DNA of 64,000 nt from Stenotrophomonas maltophilia (GTDB lineage Bacteria > Pseudomonadota > Gammaproteobacteria > Xanthomonadales > Xanthomonadaceae), in NCBI GenBank assembly GCA_002363385.1, contig DEVL01000006.1:372001-436000 (forward strand). The letters are read 5' to 3'. The notes below the pieces were generated by a model, which did no database searches, was not told the DNA's origin, and saw nothing but the letters and a program-made list of their open reading frames with translations. Below, one piece after another: positions 37,228 through 45,995 of this stretch (positions are counted from its first letter, which is position 1; the number at the start of each line of letters is the position of its first letter). The translations under genes were made by a program, and so were the position numbers.

Positions 37228-37884
37228 ATGAAACGCCATCACATCGATACGCTTGCTTCCGTCCTGTCACCGGCGTTGCGCGGCTGGGCCGGTCTGACCG
37301 CCGCGGTCGCGGTAGTGTCGCTGCTGCTGCAGTACGCTCTGTTGCTGCGCACGCCGGGCCAAGGGGTGGCGGACGCGACGCTGCGCTATCTGGGCTACTT
37401 CACCATCCTCAGCAACATCGGGGTGGCGGTGGTCTGCCTTGCGCTGGCCTGCGGCCGCCGGACAGGGCTGGCCGGTCCGGTACCGCGCGCGGCGGTGGCG
37501 TTGTTCATCGGCATTACCGGGCTGATCTACGTGACGCTTCTAGCCCCGCTGTGGGACCCGCAGGGCGCGCAGTGGTGGGCCGATACCGGACTGCACTACG
37601 CGGTGCCGGTGATGTACCTGGTCGGCTGGCTGGCCGGACCGCATGGCGGCCTGCACCGGCGCGGGCTGCTCGCCGCCCTGGCGTTTCCGACGGTCTACCT
37701 GGGCTGGGCACTGCTGGTCGGTCGGCTCAGCGGTCAGTATCCGTATCCGTTCCTGGATCTGAGGGCGCTGGGCACGGCGCTGGTCCTGCGCAACGTGCTG
37801 GGCGTAGCCGTGGTGTTCGTGGTGGGCGGTGCGCTGCTGTGGTGGCTGGACAGCGCGCTGGCCGCCCGGCGCCGGCGCCGCTGA
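37228..37884 (+). CDS. Pr6Pr-family membrane protein
   Basis: Membrane protein of 218 residues with about six helices. The pattern FTILSNIGVAVVCLALA, then LHYAVPVMYLVGWLAGPHG and PTVYLGWALLVGRLSGQYPYPFLD agrees with the Pr6Pr family (bacterial relatives of FAR-17a/AIG1). Function is unknown. It ends in an Arg-rich cytoplasmic tail and converges on the DUF72 gene with five bases between. Confidence 0.8.
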   Translation: MKRHHIDTLASVLSPALRGWAGLTAAVAVVSLLLQYALLLRTPGQGVADATLRYLGYFTILSNIGVAVVCLALACGRRTGLAGPVPRAAVALFIGITGLIYVTLLAPLWDPQGAQWWADTGLHYAVPVMYLVGWLAGPHGGLHRRGLLAALAFPTVYLGWALLVGRLSGQYPYPFLDLRALGTALVLRNVLGVAVVFVVGGALLWWLDSALAARRRRR

Positions 37885-37888
37885 GGAC

Positions 37889-38707
37889 TTACCCGTCGCC
37901 GAGCTGCATCAGTTGGTCGCGCAGGGCCATCGCCGCGCCGGGATTGCGCTGTTTGGCCGCACCGATGAACACCACATAGACCTCGCGCGATGGACCTGCG
38001 GGAGCCTCGGCAGCGAGGTGGGGCAGGTCCGGGGTGTCTTCGCCGCGGGCCCACCGCGCAGCGCGCAGCGACCACTGCTGGATCGCCCGTGCCGGGTAAC
38101 CGGCACGCAGGTTCGCGCGTGAGTGCATCACTCGCGCGTAGATGAACTCGGCGGTGGGGTCGGCGAAACTGGGGTACTCCTCCGAGCCACTGAACACCAG
38201 CGCGGCACCATGGGCGCGGGCGGCGGTCAGCAGTTCAGGCGTCCAGGCCGCGGGGTTGCGCACCTCCAGTGCGTGCTGAAGACGATGGCCATCGACCTTG
38301 CGTGGCAGCATACCGAGGAACCGGTCAAATTCGGCCGCACCGGCGGGATGGCTGTCACCGAACTGCCAGATCAACGGGCCCAGCCTGTCTTCCAGTGCGC
38401 TGATGCCGTTGATGAAGCGCTCGGCCCGTTCCCCAACGGTCGTCAGGTCGTGGGTCTGGGTGATCGTGCGCGGTGCTTTGGCCGAAAAGCGGAAACCCTC
38501 GGGGGTCTGGGCGCGCCATTGCGCATAGATGGCCGGCTTCTGCGCGCGGTAGAAGGTGCTGTTGATTTCGATGCAGCCCAGCTGTTGGCTGGCATACGCC
38601 AGTTCCTCGCGTTGCGGCAGTCCGGCCGGATAGAAGGTACCGCCGCGCCACGCCGGAAAGACCCAGCCGCCGATCCCCGTGCGGATGAAGCCGGCCGCAG
38701 CGCTCAT
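37889..38707 (-). CDS. DUF72 family protein (YecE-like)
   Basis: A 272-residue TIM-barrel-like protein of the DUF72/YecE family. The signature GIGGWVFPAWRGGTFYPAG at the start, EINSTFYRAQKP and the later ALEVRNPAAW are conserved features. No enzyme activity is established for the family. Its ATG overlaps the stop of the VOC-family gene by four bases, so the two are cotranscribed. Confidence 0.88.
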   Translation of the reverse strand: MSAAAGFIRTGIGGWVFPAWRGGTFYPAGLPQREELAYASQQLGCIEINSTFYRAQKPAIYAQWRAQTPEGFRFSAKAPRTITQTHDLTTVGERAERFINGISALEDRLGPLIWQFGDSHPAGAAEFDRFLGMLPRKVDGHRLQHALEVRNPAAWTPELLTAARAHGAALVFSGSEEYPSFADPTAEFIYARVMHSRANLRAGYPARAIQQWSLRAARWARGEDTPDLPHLAAEAPAGPSREVYVVFIGAAKQRNPGAAMALRDQLMQLGDG

Positions 38708-39144
38708 GCGCCGTCCGCGTGGTCGACCCATGGGTCGTAGCTGCCGAACCACCACAGGTAGCCTTCCAGATCCCGGCAGGCATAGCCGCGGCCACCATAA
38801 GGCTGGTCGGCGATGTCCATGACGATCTGCGCGCCGGCGGCAACGGCGCGCGCATGATGCGCATCCGGATCGGCCACGATCACGCACGCGCTCTGGGTCT
38901 GGCGGCCACCGACCTCGTCCGGCTGGACGCTGTAGCGGCCCCATTGGCTGCCGTTGTCGACAGAGCCCAGCATGATCATGCCGTGGCCGTAGACGAGCTG
39001 CGCGTGGTGGACGGTATCGCCATCGGCGTACACCGCGTGTTTCTCGAAGCCGAACGCGCGCTGCAGCCAGGCAATGGCGGCGTGTGCATCGCGGTAGCGC
39101 AGGCAGGGAATGATGGTGGCGGTGGTCTCGGCGGGCGCGGTCAT
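38704..39144 (-). CDS. VOC-superfamily (glyoxalase/bleomycin-resistance-like) protein
   Basis: A 146-residue protein with the two beta-alpha-beta-beta-beta modules of the VOC fold: IIPCLRYRDAHAAIAWLQRAFGFEK and the second half DPDAHHARAVAAGAQIV ... YACRDLEGYLWWFGSY. It resembles the PhnB/YwrD-like glyoxalase proteins. Substrate unknown. It forms a two-gene operon with the DUF72 gene through a four-base ATGA overlap. Confidence 0.85.
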   Translation of the reverse strand: MTAPAETTATIIPCLRYRDAHAAIAWLQRAFGFEKHAVYADGDTVHHAQLVYGHGMIMLGSVDNGSQWGRYSVQPDEVGGRQTQSACVIVADPDAHHARAVAAGAQIVMDIADQPYGGRGYACRDLEGYLWWFGSYDPWVDHADGA

Positions 39145-39255
39145 GGCGGGCCTCCTTCTGGCACAGGCGAGCCTGATCCGGCCCGCGTTACCATCGTGCG
39201 AAACCGGGGCGTTGGCACTCTAGACGCACCCGCCACACGCAACCGGAGACACTGC

Positions 39256-40833
39256 TTGAACACATCCTGGATCGGAGGCGCCGTGCTGCTGGCATGCGCA
39301 CCCTTGGCATCAGCGGCCGTGCCGGCCGAACTGCAGCGGCTGGACGCCACCATCGAACGCGCCCGCAGCGCGTTCGACATTCCCGGCATCGCCGTGGCGG
39401 TGGTCAAGGATGGCCAGGTAGTGATGGAACGCGGCTACGGGGTGCGCGAGCTGGGCAAGCCGGACCCGGTCCAGGCCGATACGCTGTTCGCGATCGCCTC
39501 CAACACCAAGGCGTTCACCGCTACCTCGCTGAACCTGCTGGCCGAACAGGGCAAGCTGAAGATGGACGATCGCGTGATCGATCATCTGCCCGGTTTCCGC
39601 ATGTCCGATCCGTATGTGACCGGCGAAATGCGCATCCGCGATCTGCTGTCGCACCGCAGCGGCCTGAGCCTGGGGGCGGGCGACCTGTTGTTCTGGCCGA
39701 CCACCTCCTACAGCAACAAAGAGGTGGTGCAGCGGCTGGGCAAGGTGCCGTTGAAGGCCGGCTTCCGCGATCGGTACGCCTACGACAACATTCTCTACGC
39801 GGTCGCCCAGCAGGTGATCGAACAGGTGTCCGGGCAGACCTATGCGGACTTCCTGCAGCAGCACATCTTCACCCCGGTGGGCATGCGCGGCACCCGCTAC
39901 AACGCCGATCACCTCCAGCCAGGCGACAACGCCGCGGTCGGGCACGCCAAGTACGATTTCAGCCAGCTGCGCACGGTCGCGCCGCTGACCTGGTCCAACA
40001 ATGCCGGCGCTGGCGGCATCTATTCCAGCGTGCACGACATGGCGCGCTGGATGAACGTGCAGCTGGCCCAGGGAAAACTCGACAATGGGCAGCCGCTGTT
40101 CACCGCCAAGACCCAGCAGGCGATGTGGCAGATGATCACCCCGCAGGTGGTGCCCGAGCCGAGCGTGCCGCAGCTGGCTTCCGCCCGTCCGAACTTTGCC
40201 GGCTATGGCGAAGGCTGGAGCCTGAGTGACTACCGCGGCGAGAAACTCGTCTGGCACACCGGCGGCTGGCCGGGCATGGTCTCGCGCGTGACCCTGGTGC
40301 CTGCGCAGAAGCTGGGCATTGTGGTGTTGACCAACCAGGAAGTGGGCGCGGCGTTCAACGCGATCACCATGGAAGCGCTGGACGCCTATCTGAAGGCGCC
40401 GGCCACGGACTGGGTTGCCGCGTATGCAGCCGCCGTTGCCAAGTCGCAGGAAAAGGCGGACGAGGGCTGGGCGAAGCACCAGGCCGCGCGCGATGCGAAG
40501 TCCAGACCGTCGCTGCCGCTGGCACGCTACGCCGGGGGCTATCGCGACGCCTGGTACGGCGATGTGTTCGTTGAGCAGCAGGGCGGCAAACTGCGCCTGC
40601 GCTTTGGCAGGACCGCGCAGTTGATCGGCACGCTGGAGCATTGGCAGCACGATACCTTCCTGGTGCGCTGGGACGACCGCTCGCTCAACGCCGATGCCTT
40701 CGTGAATTTCAGCCTCGATCCGGATGGAAAGGTCCGCGAGGTGCGCATGCAGGCCGTGTCGTCGCTGACGGATTTCAGCTTTGATTTCCAGGACCTGCTG
40801 CTGACCCCGATCGCGCCGGAGGCCAAGGGCTGA
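39256..40833 (+). CDS. Secreted serine hydrolase of the class C beta-lactamase family
   Basis: Exported serine hydrolase of 525 residues. It starts at TTG 39256, with GGAGA six bases upstream, and a signal peptide ends at ASA (residue 20). Motifs of penicillin-recognising enzymes are present: SxxK as Ser82-Asn-Thr-Lys85, YxN as Tyr176-Asp-Asn178, and HTG in VWHTGGWPG. After the catalytic domain comes a C-terminal DUF3471-like beta domain. Such proteins are usually esterases or peptidases and not drug-resistance enzymes; beta-lactam hydrolysis is not implied. A terminator follows. Confidence 0.88.
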   Translation: MNTSWIGGAVLLACAPLASAAVPAELQRLDATIERARSAFDIPGIAVAVVKDGQVVMERGYGVRELGKPDPVQADTLFAIASNTKAFTATSLNLLAEQGKLKMDDRVIDHLPGFRMSDPYVTGEMRIRDLLSHRSGLSLGAGDLLFWPTTSYSNKEVVQRLGKVPLKAGFRDRYAYDNILYAVAQQVIEQVSGQTYADFLQQHIFTPVGMRGTRYNADHLQPGDNAAVGHAKYDFSQLRTVAPLTWSNNAGAGGIYSSVHDMARWMNVQLAQGKLDNGQPLFTAKTQQAMWQMITPQVVPEPSVPQLASARPNFAGYGEGWSLSDYRGEKLVWHTGGWPGMVSRVTLVPAQKLGIVVLTNQEVGAAFNAITMEALDAYLKAPATDWVAAYAAAVAKSQEKADEGWAKHQAARDAKSRPSLPLARYAGGYRDAWYGDVFVEQQGGKLRLRFGRTAQLIGTLEHWQHDTFLVRWDDRSLNADAFVNFSLDPDGKVREVRMQAVSSLTDFSFDFQDLLLTPIAPEAKG

Positions 40834-40872
40834 ACCCCGTCGCCGGCGTGTGATGGAGGTGAGAGTAAAAGG

Positions 40873-40909
40873 ACAGGCCGCGGTGGGATAATCGCGGCCT
40901 GTTTTGTTT
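40873..40909 (+). terminator. Rho-independent terminator after the serine hydrolase gene
   Basis: Ten-pair stem ACAGGCCGCG/CGCGGCCTGT around a ten-base loop, then TTTGTTTTT. The loop includes GATAAT, so part of the next gene's promoter may be embedded in it. Confidence 0.75.
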
Positions 40910-40922
40910 TTGGTGCACTGCG

Positions 40923-42755
40923 ATGTTCCGCTGGTTCGAATCGCTGATTCCGGTTTTCCCGCCGATCGATGCGCGCATGCCACCGCGCAAGGTGGTGCCG
41001 TTCTATATCCACTATCTGCGCCCGGTATGGCCGGTGCTGCTGGCCACGTTGATCGCCGGCCTGCTGCTGGCGCTGGTCGAAGTGGCGATGTTCGATTTCC
41101 TTGGCCGCATCGTGGACATGGTCGCCGAGCAGCCCGGCAGCGATTTCTTTGCCCGGCATGCCAACACATTGATGTGGATGGCCGGCATCACCCTGATCGC
41201 GCGGCCGCTGCTGGTGTCGTTGCACAGCCTGCTGGTGAACCAGGCGATCGTACCCGGGCTGAGCAACCGCTCGCGCTGGTTGATGCACAACTATGTCGTG
41301 CGGCAGAGCCTGAGCTTCTTCCAGAACGATTTCGCCGGCAGCATGGCCAACCGGGTCATGCAGACCGGTACCTCGCTGCGCGAGTCCGCCGTGCAGATGG
41401 TCGATTCGCTCTGGTACATCATTGTCTACACCGGTACCGCGCTGTATCTGTTCGCGCAGGCCGACTGGCGACTGATGATTCCGCTGGGGCTGTGGATGGC
41501 CGGCTACGCGGTGATCATGTGGTACTTCGTGCCGCGGGCCAAAGAGCGCGCATGGATCGCCTCCGAAGCACGCTCCAAAGCGATGGGCCGCATCGTGGAT
41601 GGGTACACCAACGTGCCCACGCTCAAGCTCTTTGCCCATGGCGGGCGCGAGCAGGCTTACGTGGCCGAGGCGATCGACGAACTGGCCACCAAGCACCGCG
41701 GCCAGACCCGGGTCACCACCGGGCTGGAAGTGACCATCGCCATCGTCAACGGCTTCCTGATCGTGGGCACCTGCGGCCTGGCGCTGTGGCTGTGGAACGG
41801 CGGCCACATCACCGTCGGTGCGATCACGCTGGCCACCGGTCTGGTGATCCGCATCCACAACATGTCCGGCTGGATCATGTGGACCATCAACGGCATCTTC
41901 GAAGATATCGGCACCGTACAGGACGGCATCACCACCATCTCCCAGCCCCTGACCGTGCAGGACCGTGCCGATGCTGTGCCGCTGGTGGTGAGCCAGGGCG
42001 GTGTGCATTTCGATCACATCCATTTCCATTACGGTAAACGCGGTGGCGTGATCGCCGGGTTGGACCTGCAGGTGAAGCCCGGTGAGAAGATCGGTCTGGT
42101 GGGCCCCTCCGGTGCCGGCAAGTCAACCCTGGTCAACGTGCTGCTGCGCCTGTACGACCTGGAGAGCGGGCATATCCGCATCGACGGGCAGGACATCGCC
42201 GGGGTCACCCAGGAAAGCCTGCGCCGGCAGATCGGCGTGGTCACCCAGGACACCTCGCTGCTGCACCGTTCGATCCGCGACAACCTGCTGTACGGCCGCC
42301 CCGATGCCACGGAACAACAGTTGCACGCTGCGGTCGCCAAGGCGCGCGCGTCGGCCTTCATCGATACGCTGGTCGATGGGGAAGGGCGCCGGGGTTACGA
42401 CGCGCATGTCGGCGAGCGCGGGGTGAAGCTGTCCGGTGGCCAGCGCCAGCGCATCGCGATCGCGCGGGTGCTGCTCAAGGACGCCCCGATCCTGGTGCTG
42501 GACGAAGCAACATCGGCACTGGATTCGGAAGTGGAAGCGGCGATCCAGGACAACCTGGATGAATTGATGACCGGCAAGACGGTGATCGCGATCGCGCACC
42601 GCCTGTCCACCATCGCGCGTATGGACCGGCTGGTGGTGATGGATCAGGGCCGCATCGTGGAAACCGGCACGCACGCCGAGCTGATCGCGGCGGGCGGGTT
42701 GTATGCGCGATTGTGGGCGCGGCAGACCGGGGGCTTCGTGGCGGCCGACGCGTAA
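40923..42755 (+). CDS. ABC transporter, fused permease and ATPase
   Basis: Half-size exporter of 610 residues with six membrane helices followed by the nucleotide-binding domain. Walker A GPSGAGKST is near residue 394, the signature LSGGQRQRIAIARVLL near 503 and Walker B ILVLDEATSALD follows, with the H-loop AHRLSTIA. It belongs with the MsbA/multidrug-type homodimeric exporters; the substrate is not predictable. The ATG at 40923 lies directly after the upstream terminator. Confidence 0.92.
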   Translation: MFRWFESLIPVFPPIDARMPPRKVVPFYIHYLRPVWPVLLATLIAGLLLALVEVAMFDFLGRIVDMVAEQPGSDFFARHANTLMWMAGITLIARPLLVSLHSLLVNQAIVPGLSNRSRWLMHNYVVRQSLSFFQNDFAGSMANRVMQTGTSLRESAVQMVDSLWYIIVYTGTALYLFAQADWRLMIPLGLWMAGYAVIMWYFVPRAKERAWIASEARSKAMGRIVDGYTNVPTLKLFAHGGREQAYVAEAIDELATKHRGQTRVTTGLEVTIAIVNGFLIVGTCGLALWLWNGGHITVGAITLATGLVIRIHNMSGWIMWTINGIFEDIGTVQDGITTISQPLTVQDRADAVPLVVSQGGVHFDHIHFHYGKRGGVIAGLDLQVKPGEKIGLVGPSGAGKSTLVNVLLRLYDLESGHIRIDGQDIAGVTQESLRRQIGVVTQDTSLLHRSIRDNLLYGRPDATEQQLHAAVAKARASAFIDTLVDGEGRRGYDAHVGERGVKLSGGQRQRIAIARVLLKDAPILVLDEATSALDSEVEAAIQDNLDELMTGKTVIAIAHRLSTIARMDRLVVMDQGRIVETGTHAELIAAGGLYARLWARQTGGFVAADA

Positions 42756-42771
42756 CGCCGGCGGGGTGGGC

Positions 42772-42806
42772 AAAAAAGAAACGGCCCGGGTCACCCCGGG
42801 CCGTTT
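42772..42806 (-). terminator. Terminator of the DUF885 gene
   Basis: Twelve-pair stem AAACGGCCCGGG/CCCGGGCCGTTT with loop TCAC. On the minus strand it is followed by CTTTTTTG, so it mainly serves the minus-strand DUF885 gene. Confidence 0.85.
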
Positions 42807-42834
42807 GCCTGTCTGACGAGGAACCAGGCGGTAC

Positions 42835-44643
42835 TTACTCGATCGGCTGATCCAGCATCAGCTGGCGCGCGAAGCGCACCGGCGGGGCGCCGTAGGACAG
42901 CATCTGATCGTGGTACGCCTTCAGGTTGAACTTCGCGCCCTGCTTGTCCTGCACGGCCTTGCGGGTATCGAAGTGTTCCTGCGCACCCACGAAGTAGGTC
43001 GGCAGCTGCGCGGAGGTCAGCTGCGCACGCACCCACTTGCCCGAGGCTTCGCTTTCCTGCTGGAAGGCATCGTGGGTCATCAGGTGCATCGCCTGCTCAC
43101 GCGTCCAGTTGTCCACGTGCACGCCCTGATCCAGGATCGCGTTGGAGATGGTGCGCAGGTAGAACTTCAGCTGCACCAGGTGGAACAGCGGGTCGTTGTC
43201 CAGGTAACCCTGTTCCTGCATCATCCGCTCGGTGTAGACCGCCCAGCCTTCGGCGAACAGGCCCGAACGCAGCACCGCGCGCAGCGTGGAGGGGAACTTG
43301 CCCGAGTGCCAGCCTTCCAGGTAATGGCCCGGGGTGCCCTCGTGGATGCTCAGCAGGTGGATCATGCGGCTGTTGTATTCGCGCAGGAACGAATCGACCT
43401 GCTTGTCGGTCCAGTCGTCCGGGATCGGCGAGACCGCGTAGAAGGTCTTCAGGTTCTTGTCGAGCGGGCCCGGCGAGTCGCAGTAGGCCACGGCCACGCC
43501 ACGCTGGAATTCCGGCATCAGGATGATGTCGACCGGCGAATCGGGCAGGGTCATCAGGTCATGCGTGCGCACGAATTCGGTGGACTGCTCCAGCGCGGCC
43601 TTGGCGTCTTCAACGACCTTGTCGCGTGCCGGCTTGTCCGCGTAGGCCAGCTCCAGCGCGGCTTCGATCGCGGCCTGCTGCTGCTCATCGCTCGGGTTGG
43701 CCGGCAGCGCCGGCGCACCCGGCTTGTCCTTGAGTACAGTCTGCGCGATGCCATACATGTCCTGGCGCACGCGCGTAAGTTCAGCACGCGCGCGCTCGCC
43801 GATCTCGGCGCGCGACAGCGATGAGTTCAAGGCGAACTTCAGCTTCTGGTCGTACAGCGCCGCACCGATGCGGAAGTCCCCCTTGGCGTTCGGCACCAGG
43901 GTCTTGTCCAGCCAGGTCTGCTGTTCGTCGACGGCCTTCTTCAGGCCGTCGATCGCAGCCTGCAGGCGCTTGCCGTCTTCGGCCGGCAGCTCACCGATGT
44001 GCGGGGTGATGAAGGTATCGACGATGCTCAGGATGCCGCGGTTCTGCTTGGCCACGGTTTCGGCGTGGATCTTCGGCACGCGGGCCGGGTCCAGGTTCTC
44101 GCGCGCCTGAGCGAAGATCTGCGGCAGCTTCTCCATGCGCGCGGTGGCCGACTTCAGGCGGTCGGGCAGCGGGGCGAACTCACGCGCCATCAAGCCGTAC
44201 AGCGCGCTGCCGGCCATGCCGTTGTACATCTGCGGGTCCCACTTGGGCGACTGCAGCACTTCGGCGGTCCACACTTCGGACTGCAGCTGGTTGCGCAGGA
44301 TCGCCGCGTCCACCTGGTTCTCGCGCGAGAGCTTGCTGACGTCGATCTTGTCCAGATCGCCCAGCAGTGCCTTGTATGCGGTCAGCATCTTCTGCTGGCC
44401 GGCCGCGCTCAGGTCGTCGATCTCGCTGTCGTAGCGGTGATCGCCAATCTGTGTGGCGCTGATCGGGGACAGCTGCATCCAGGTGTCCAGGGCGCGCTTG
44501 GACAGGTCGGCGAAGGCCGTATCGACCGCAGCGTCACCGGCCGGGGTGGCCGCTTCGGTGCCGGTGGTGGGCGTCGGGGAGTCGGCCTGCTGGCAGCCAC
44601 CAAGGGCGGCGATCAGGGCGAGGGCAAGCAGATGCTGGCGCAT
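42835..44643 (-). CDS. DUF885 lipoprotein, probable metalloprotease-like
   Basis: A 602-residue lipoprotein (signal LLALALIAALGGC, Cys17) of the DUF885 family. The central motif HEGTPGHYLEGWH resembles a zinc-binding HExxxGH arrangement, and GLFAEGWAVYTE downstream could supply the third ligand. A long helical region precedes it. Related proteins are predicted carboxypeptidase-like enzymes, but activity here is inferred. The start at 44643 gives the lipobox; in-frame codons further upstream would extend the protein without it. Confidence 0.88.
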   Translation of the reverse strand: MRQHLLALALIAALGGCQQADSPTPTTGTEAATPAGDAAVDTAFADLSKRALDTWMQLSPISATQIGDHRYDSEIDDLSAAGQQKMLTAYKALLGDLDKIDVSKLSRENQVDAAILRNQLQSEVWTAEVLQSPKWDPQMYNGMAGSALYGLMAREFAPLPDRLKSATARMEKLPQIFAQARENLDPARVPKIHAETVAKQNRGILSIVDTFITPHIGELPAEDGKRLQAAIDGLKKAVDEQQTWLDKTLVPNAKGDFRIGAALYDQKLKFALNSSLSRAEIGERARAELTRVRQDMYGIAQTVLKDKPGAPALPANPSDEQQQAAIEAALELAYADKPARDKVVEDAKAALEQSTEFVRTHDLMTLPDSPVDIILMPEFQRGVAVAYCDSPGPLDKNLKTFYAVSPIPDDWTDKQVDSFLREYNSRMIHLLSIHEGTPGHYLEGWHSGKFPSTLRAVLRSGLFAEGWAVYTERMMQEQGYLDNDPLFHLVQLKFYLRTISNAILDQGVHVDNWTREQAMHLMTHDAFQQESEASGKWVRAQLTSAQLPTYFVGAQEHFDTRKAVQDKQGAKFNLKAYHDQMLSYGAPPVRFARQLMLDQPIE

Positions 44644-44757
44644 CGGTGTTCCTGTACTGGGGACAATCCCCGAGCATAGGGCCGATGGCCCCCGTTGTCC
44701 CCGTGCCATTGGATTACCATGCGCCGTGAAGATCATCGCCTTGGATGGAGTTGCACT

Positions 44758-45570
44758 GTGACTGGATGGAACGGACGGGCCCGCGCCGGGCTGGCAGGGA
44801 TGCTGTTGTTGGGCCTGGTGGCCTGTGGCCGCCACGGGGAGGACTACGCCGCCGATGCCGCCGCTGGCGCGGTCGCCTCACCGGAGGGCGCGTTCCTGGC
44901 CTATGAGCACGACCTGCGCATCCAGCTCGATGCAAAGCGCATCAGTGAGCGGGTGAAGGCCGTGTCCGAGGCCTGCCAGAGCAACCGGTTCGGGGATTGT
45001 GCCGTGCTGCAGGTGGGCGAGGAAGGCGGTGAAACCCGTTCCGGCTCGATCCGCGTGCGCATCGCCCCCAAGGGCGTGGAACCGATCATCGCGCTGGCCG
45101 GCGAAGGCGGCGATGTGGCCTCGCGCAACACCCATGCCGAAGATCTGGCCCAGCAGGTGGCCGACACCGCGCTGACCCAGACCCGGTTGCAGAAAGAGCA
45201 CGCACAACTGCAGGCCTATCAGCAGCGCAGCGACATGAAGGTCGCCGATCTGCTGGCGGTCTCGCAGCGCATGGCAGAGATCGAGGCCGGCCTGGAGCAG
45301 GCCAACAAGGAGGCCGCGCAGCAGCGCCGGCGGATCGATACCCAGCTGGTGACGATGCACTTCGAAGGGCCAGCCGGGCAGCGCAGCCGCAGCGAAATCG
45401 GCAAGGCGTTCAGCGAGTTCGGCTCGATCTTCACCACCAGTATCGCCTTCGTGATCCGCGCGATCGCTGCCTTGGTGCCGGTCGGCGTGGTGGTCTGGGC
45501 GGTCGGTGCCGTGGTCGTGGCGCTGTGGCGCCGTCGCAAGCGGCGCAAGGCTGCTGCGGCTGCACGCTGA
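44758..45570 (+). CDS. DUF4349 lipoprotein
   Basis: A 270-residue protein of the DUF4349 family. It starts at GTG 44758, preceded by GGAG at seven bases, and carries a lipobox (LLLGLVACG). The DUF4349 region includes an extracytoplasmic beta-alpha part, a coiled coil (TQTRLQKEHAQLQAY through AEIEAGLEQANKEAAQQR) and then a membrane helix (about 230-255) with a basic cytoplasmic tail (RRRKRRKAAAAAR). Function unknown. It converges on the acidic 97-residue protein across a strong hairpin. Confidence 0.83.
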   Translation: MTGWNGRARAGLAGMLLLGLVACGRHGEDYAADAAAGAVASPEGAFLAYEHDLRIQLDAKRISERVKAVSEACQSNRFGDCAVLQVGEEGGETRSGSIRVRIAPKGVEPIIALAGEGGDVASRNTHAEDLAQQVADTALTQTRLQKEHAQLQAYQQRSDMKVADLLAVSQRMAEIEAGLEQANKEAAQQRRRIDTQLVTMHFEGPAGQRSRSEIGKAFSEFGSIFTTSIAFVIRAIAALVPVGVVVWAVGAVVVALWRRRKRRKAAAAAR

Positions 45571-45577
45571 TGGAGCG

Positions 45578-45607
45578 GTCGTGCCGCGCCTGAAAGCGCG
45601 GCACGAC
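45578..45607. repeat. Strong hairpin between convergent genes
   Basis: Twelve-base perfect arms GTCGTGCCGCGC/GCGCGGCACGAC with loop CTGAAA. No T-run follows on either side. It probably acts as a terminator or mRNA end stabiliser. Confidence 0.55.
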
Positions 45608-45614
45608 GGTTGAC

Positions 45615-45908
45615 TCAGCCTTCGTCCTGCTCGTATTCCACGAACACATCCAGTTCCAGCGCCAGTTCCTGCACGGCATCACGCACGCGCTGGGCGCCGA
45701 GTGCGTTGCCTACTTCCACTTCCAGTTCGTGGGTGCCCGGGCCGATATCATCGGACAGGCCGGCCGAGCTGGAATCGTCGTCGTCCATGTGCGGCATCAG
45801 GTCGTCGGTTTCCTCCACGTGTTCGATCCCCTCGATGCTCTGCAGCAGGTCGGTGATGGCACGTGCATCGTCTTCGGTGCCGGTGATTCGCAGTCGCAAC
45901 AGGGCCAT
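45615..45908 (-). CDS. Small acidic conserved protein of unknown function
   Basis: A 97-residue very acidic protein that I do not recognise. A first beta-alpha-beta-like part (LLRLRITGTEDDARAITDLL) and a last helix-strand (RVRDAVQELALELDVFVEYE) are joined by an acidic loop with DDDDSSS. The pattern could be a ferredoxin-like fold, but this is only a guess. No signal peptide or cysteines are present. Codon use resembles the neighbours, so it is probably a real gene. Confidence 0.65.
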   Translation of the reverse strand: MALLRLRITGTEDDARAITDLLQSIEGIEHVEETDDLMPHMDDDDSSSAGLSDDIGPGTHELEVEVGNALGAQRVRDAVQELALELDVFVEYEQDEG

Positions 45909-45995
45909 GGGCGGGTCCTCGGGGAAAGGGACTCCAGCCTAGCCAGCGTGCGGAAAAGATCGAGTGAGGATGCGTGCTGGATCGTGGCGTCCGGT

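Noticed and set aside
39256..40833. Resistance beta-lactamase
   Set aside because: Although the SxxK/YxN/HTG motifs are present, the long C-terminal DUF3471-like region and sequence style fit general serine hydrolases.
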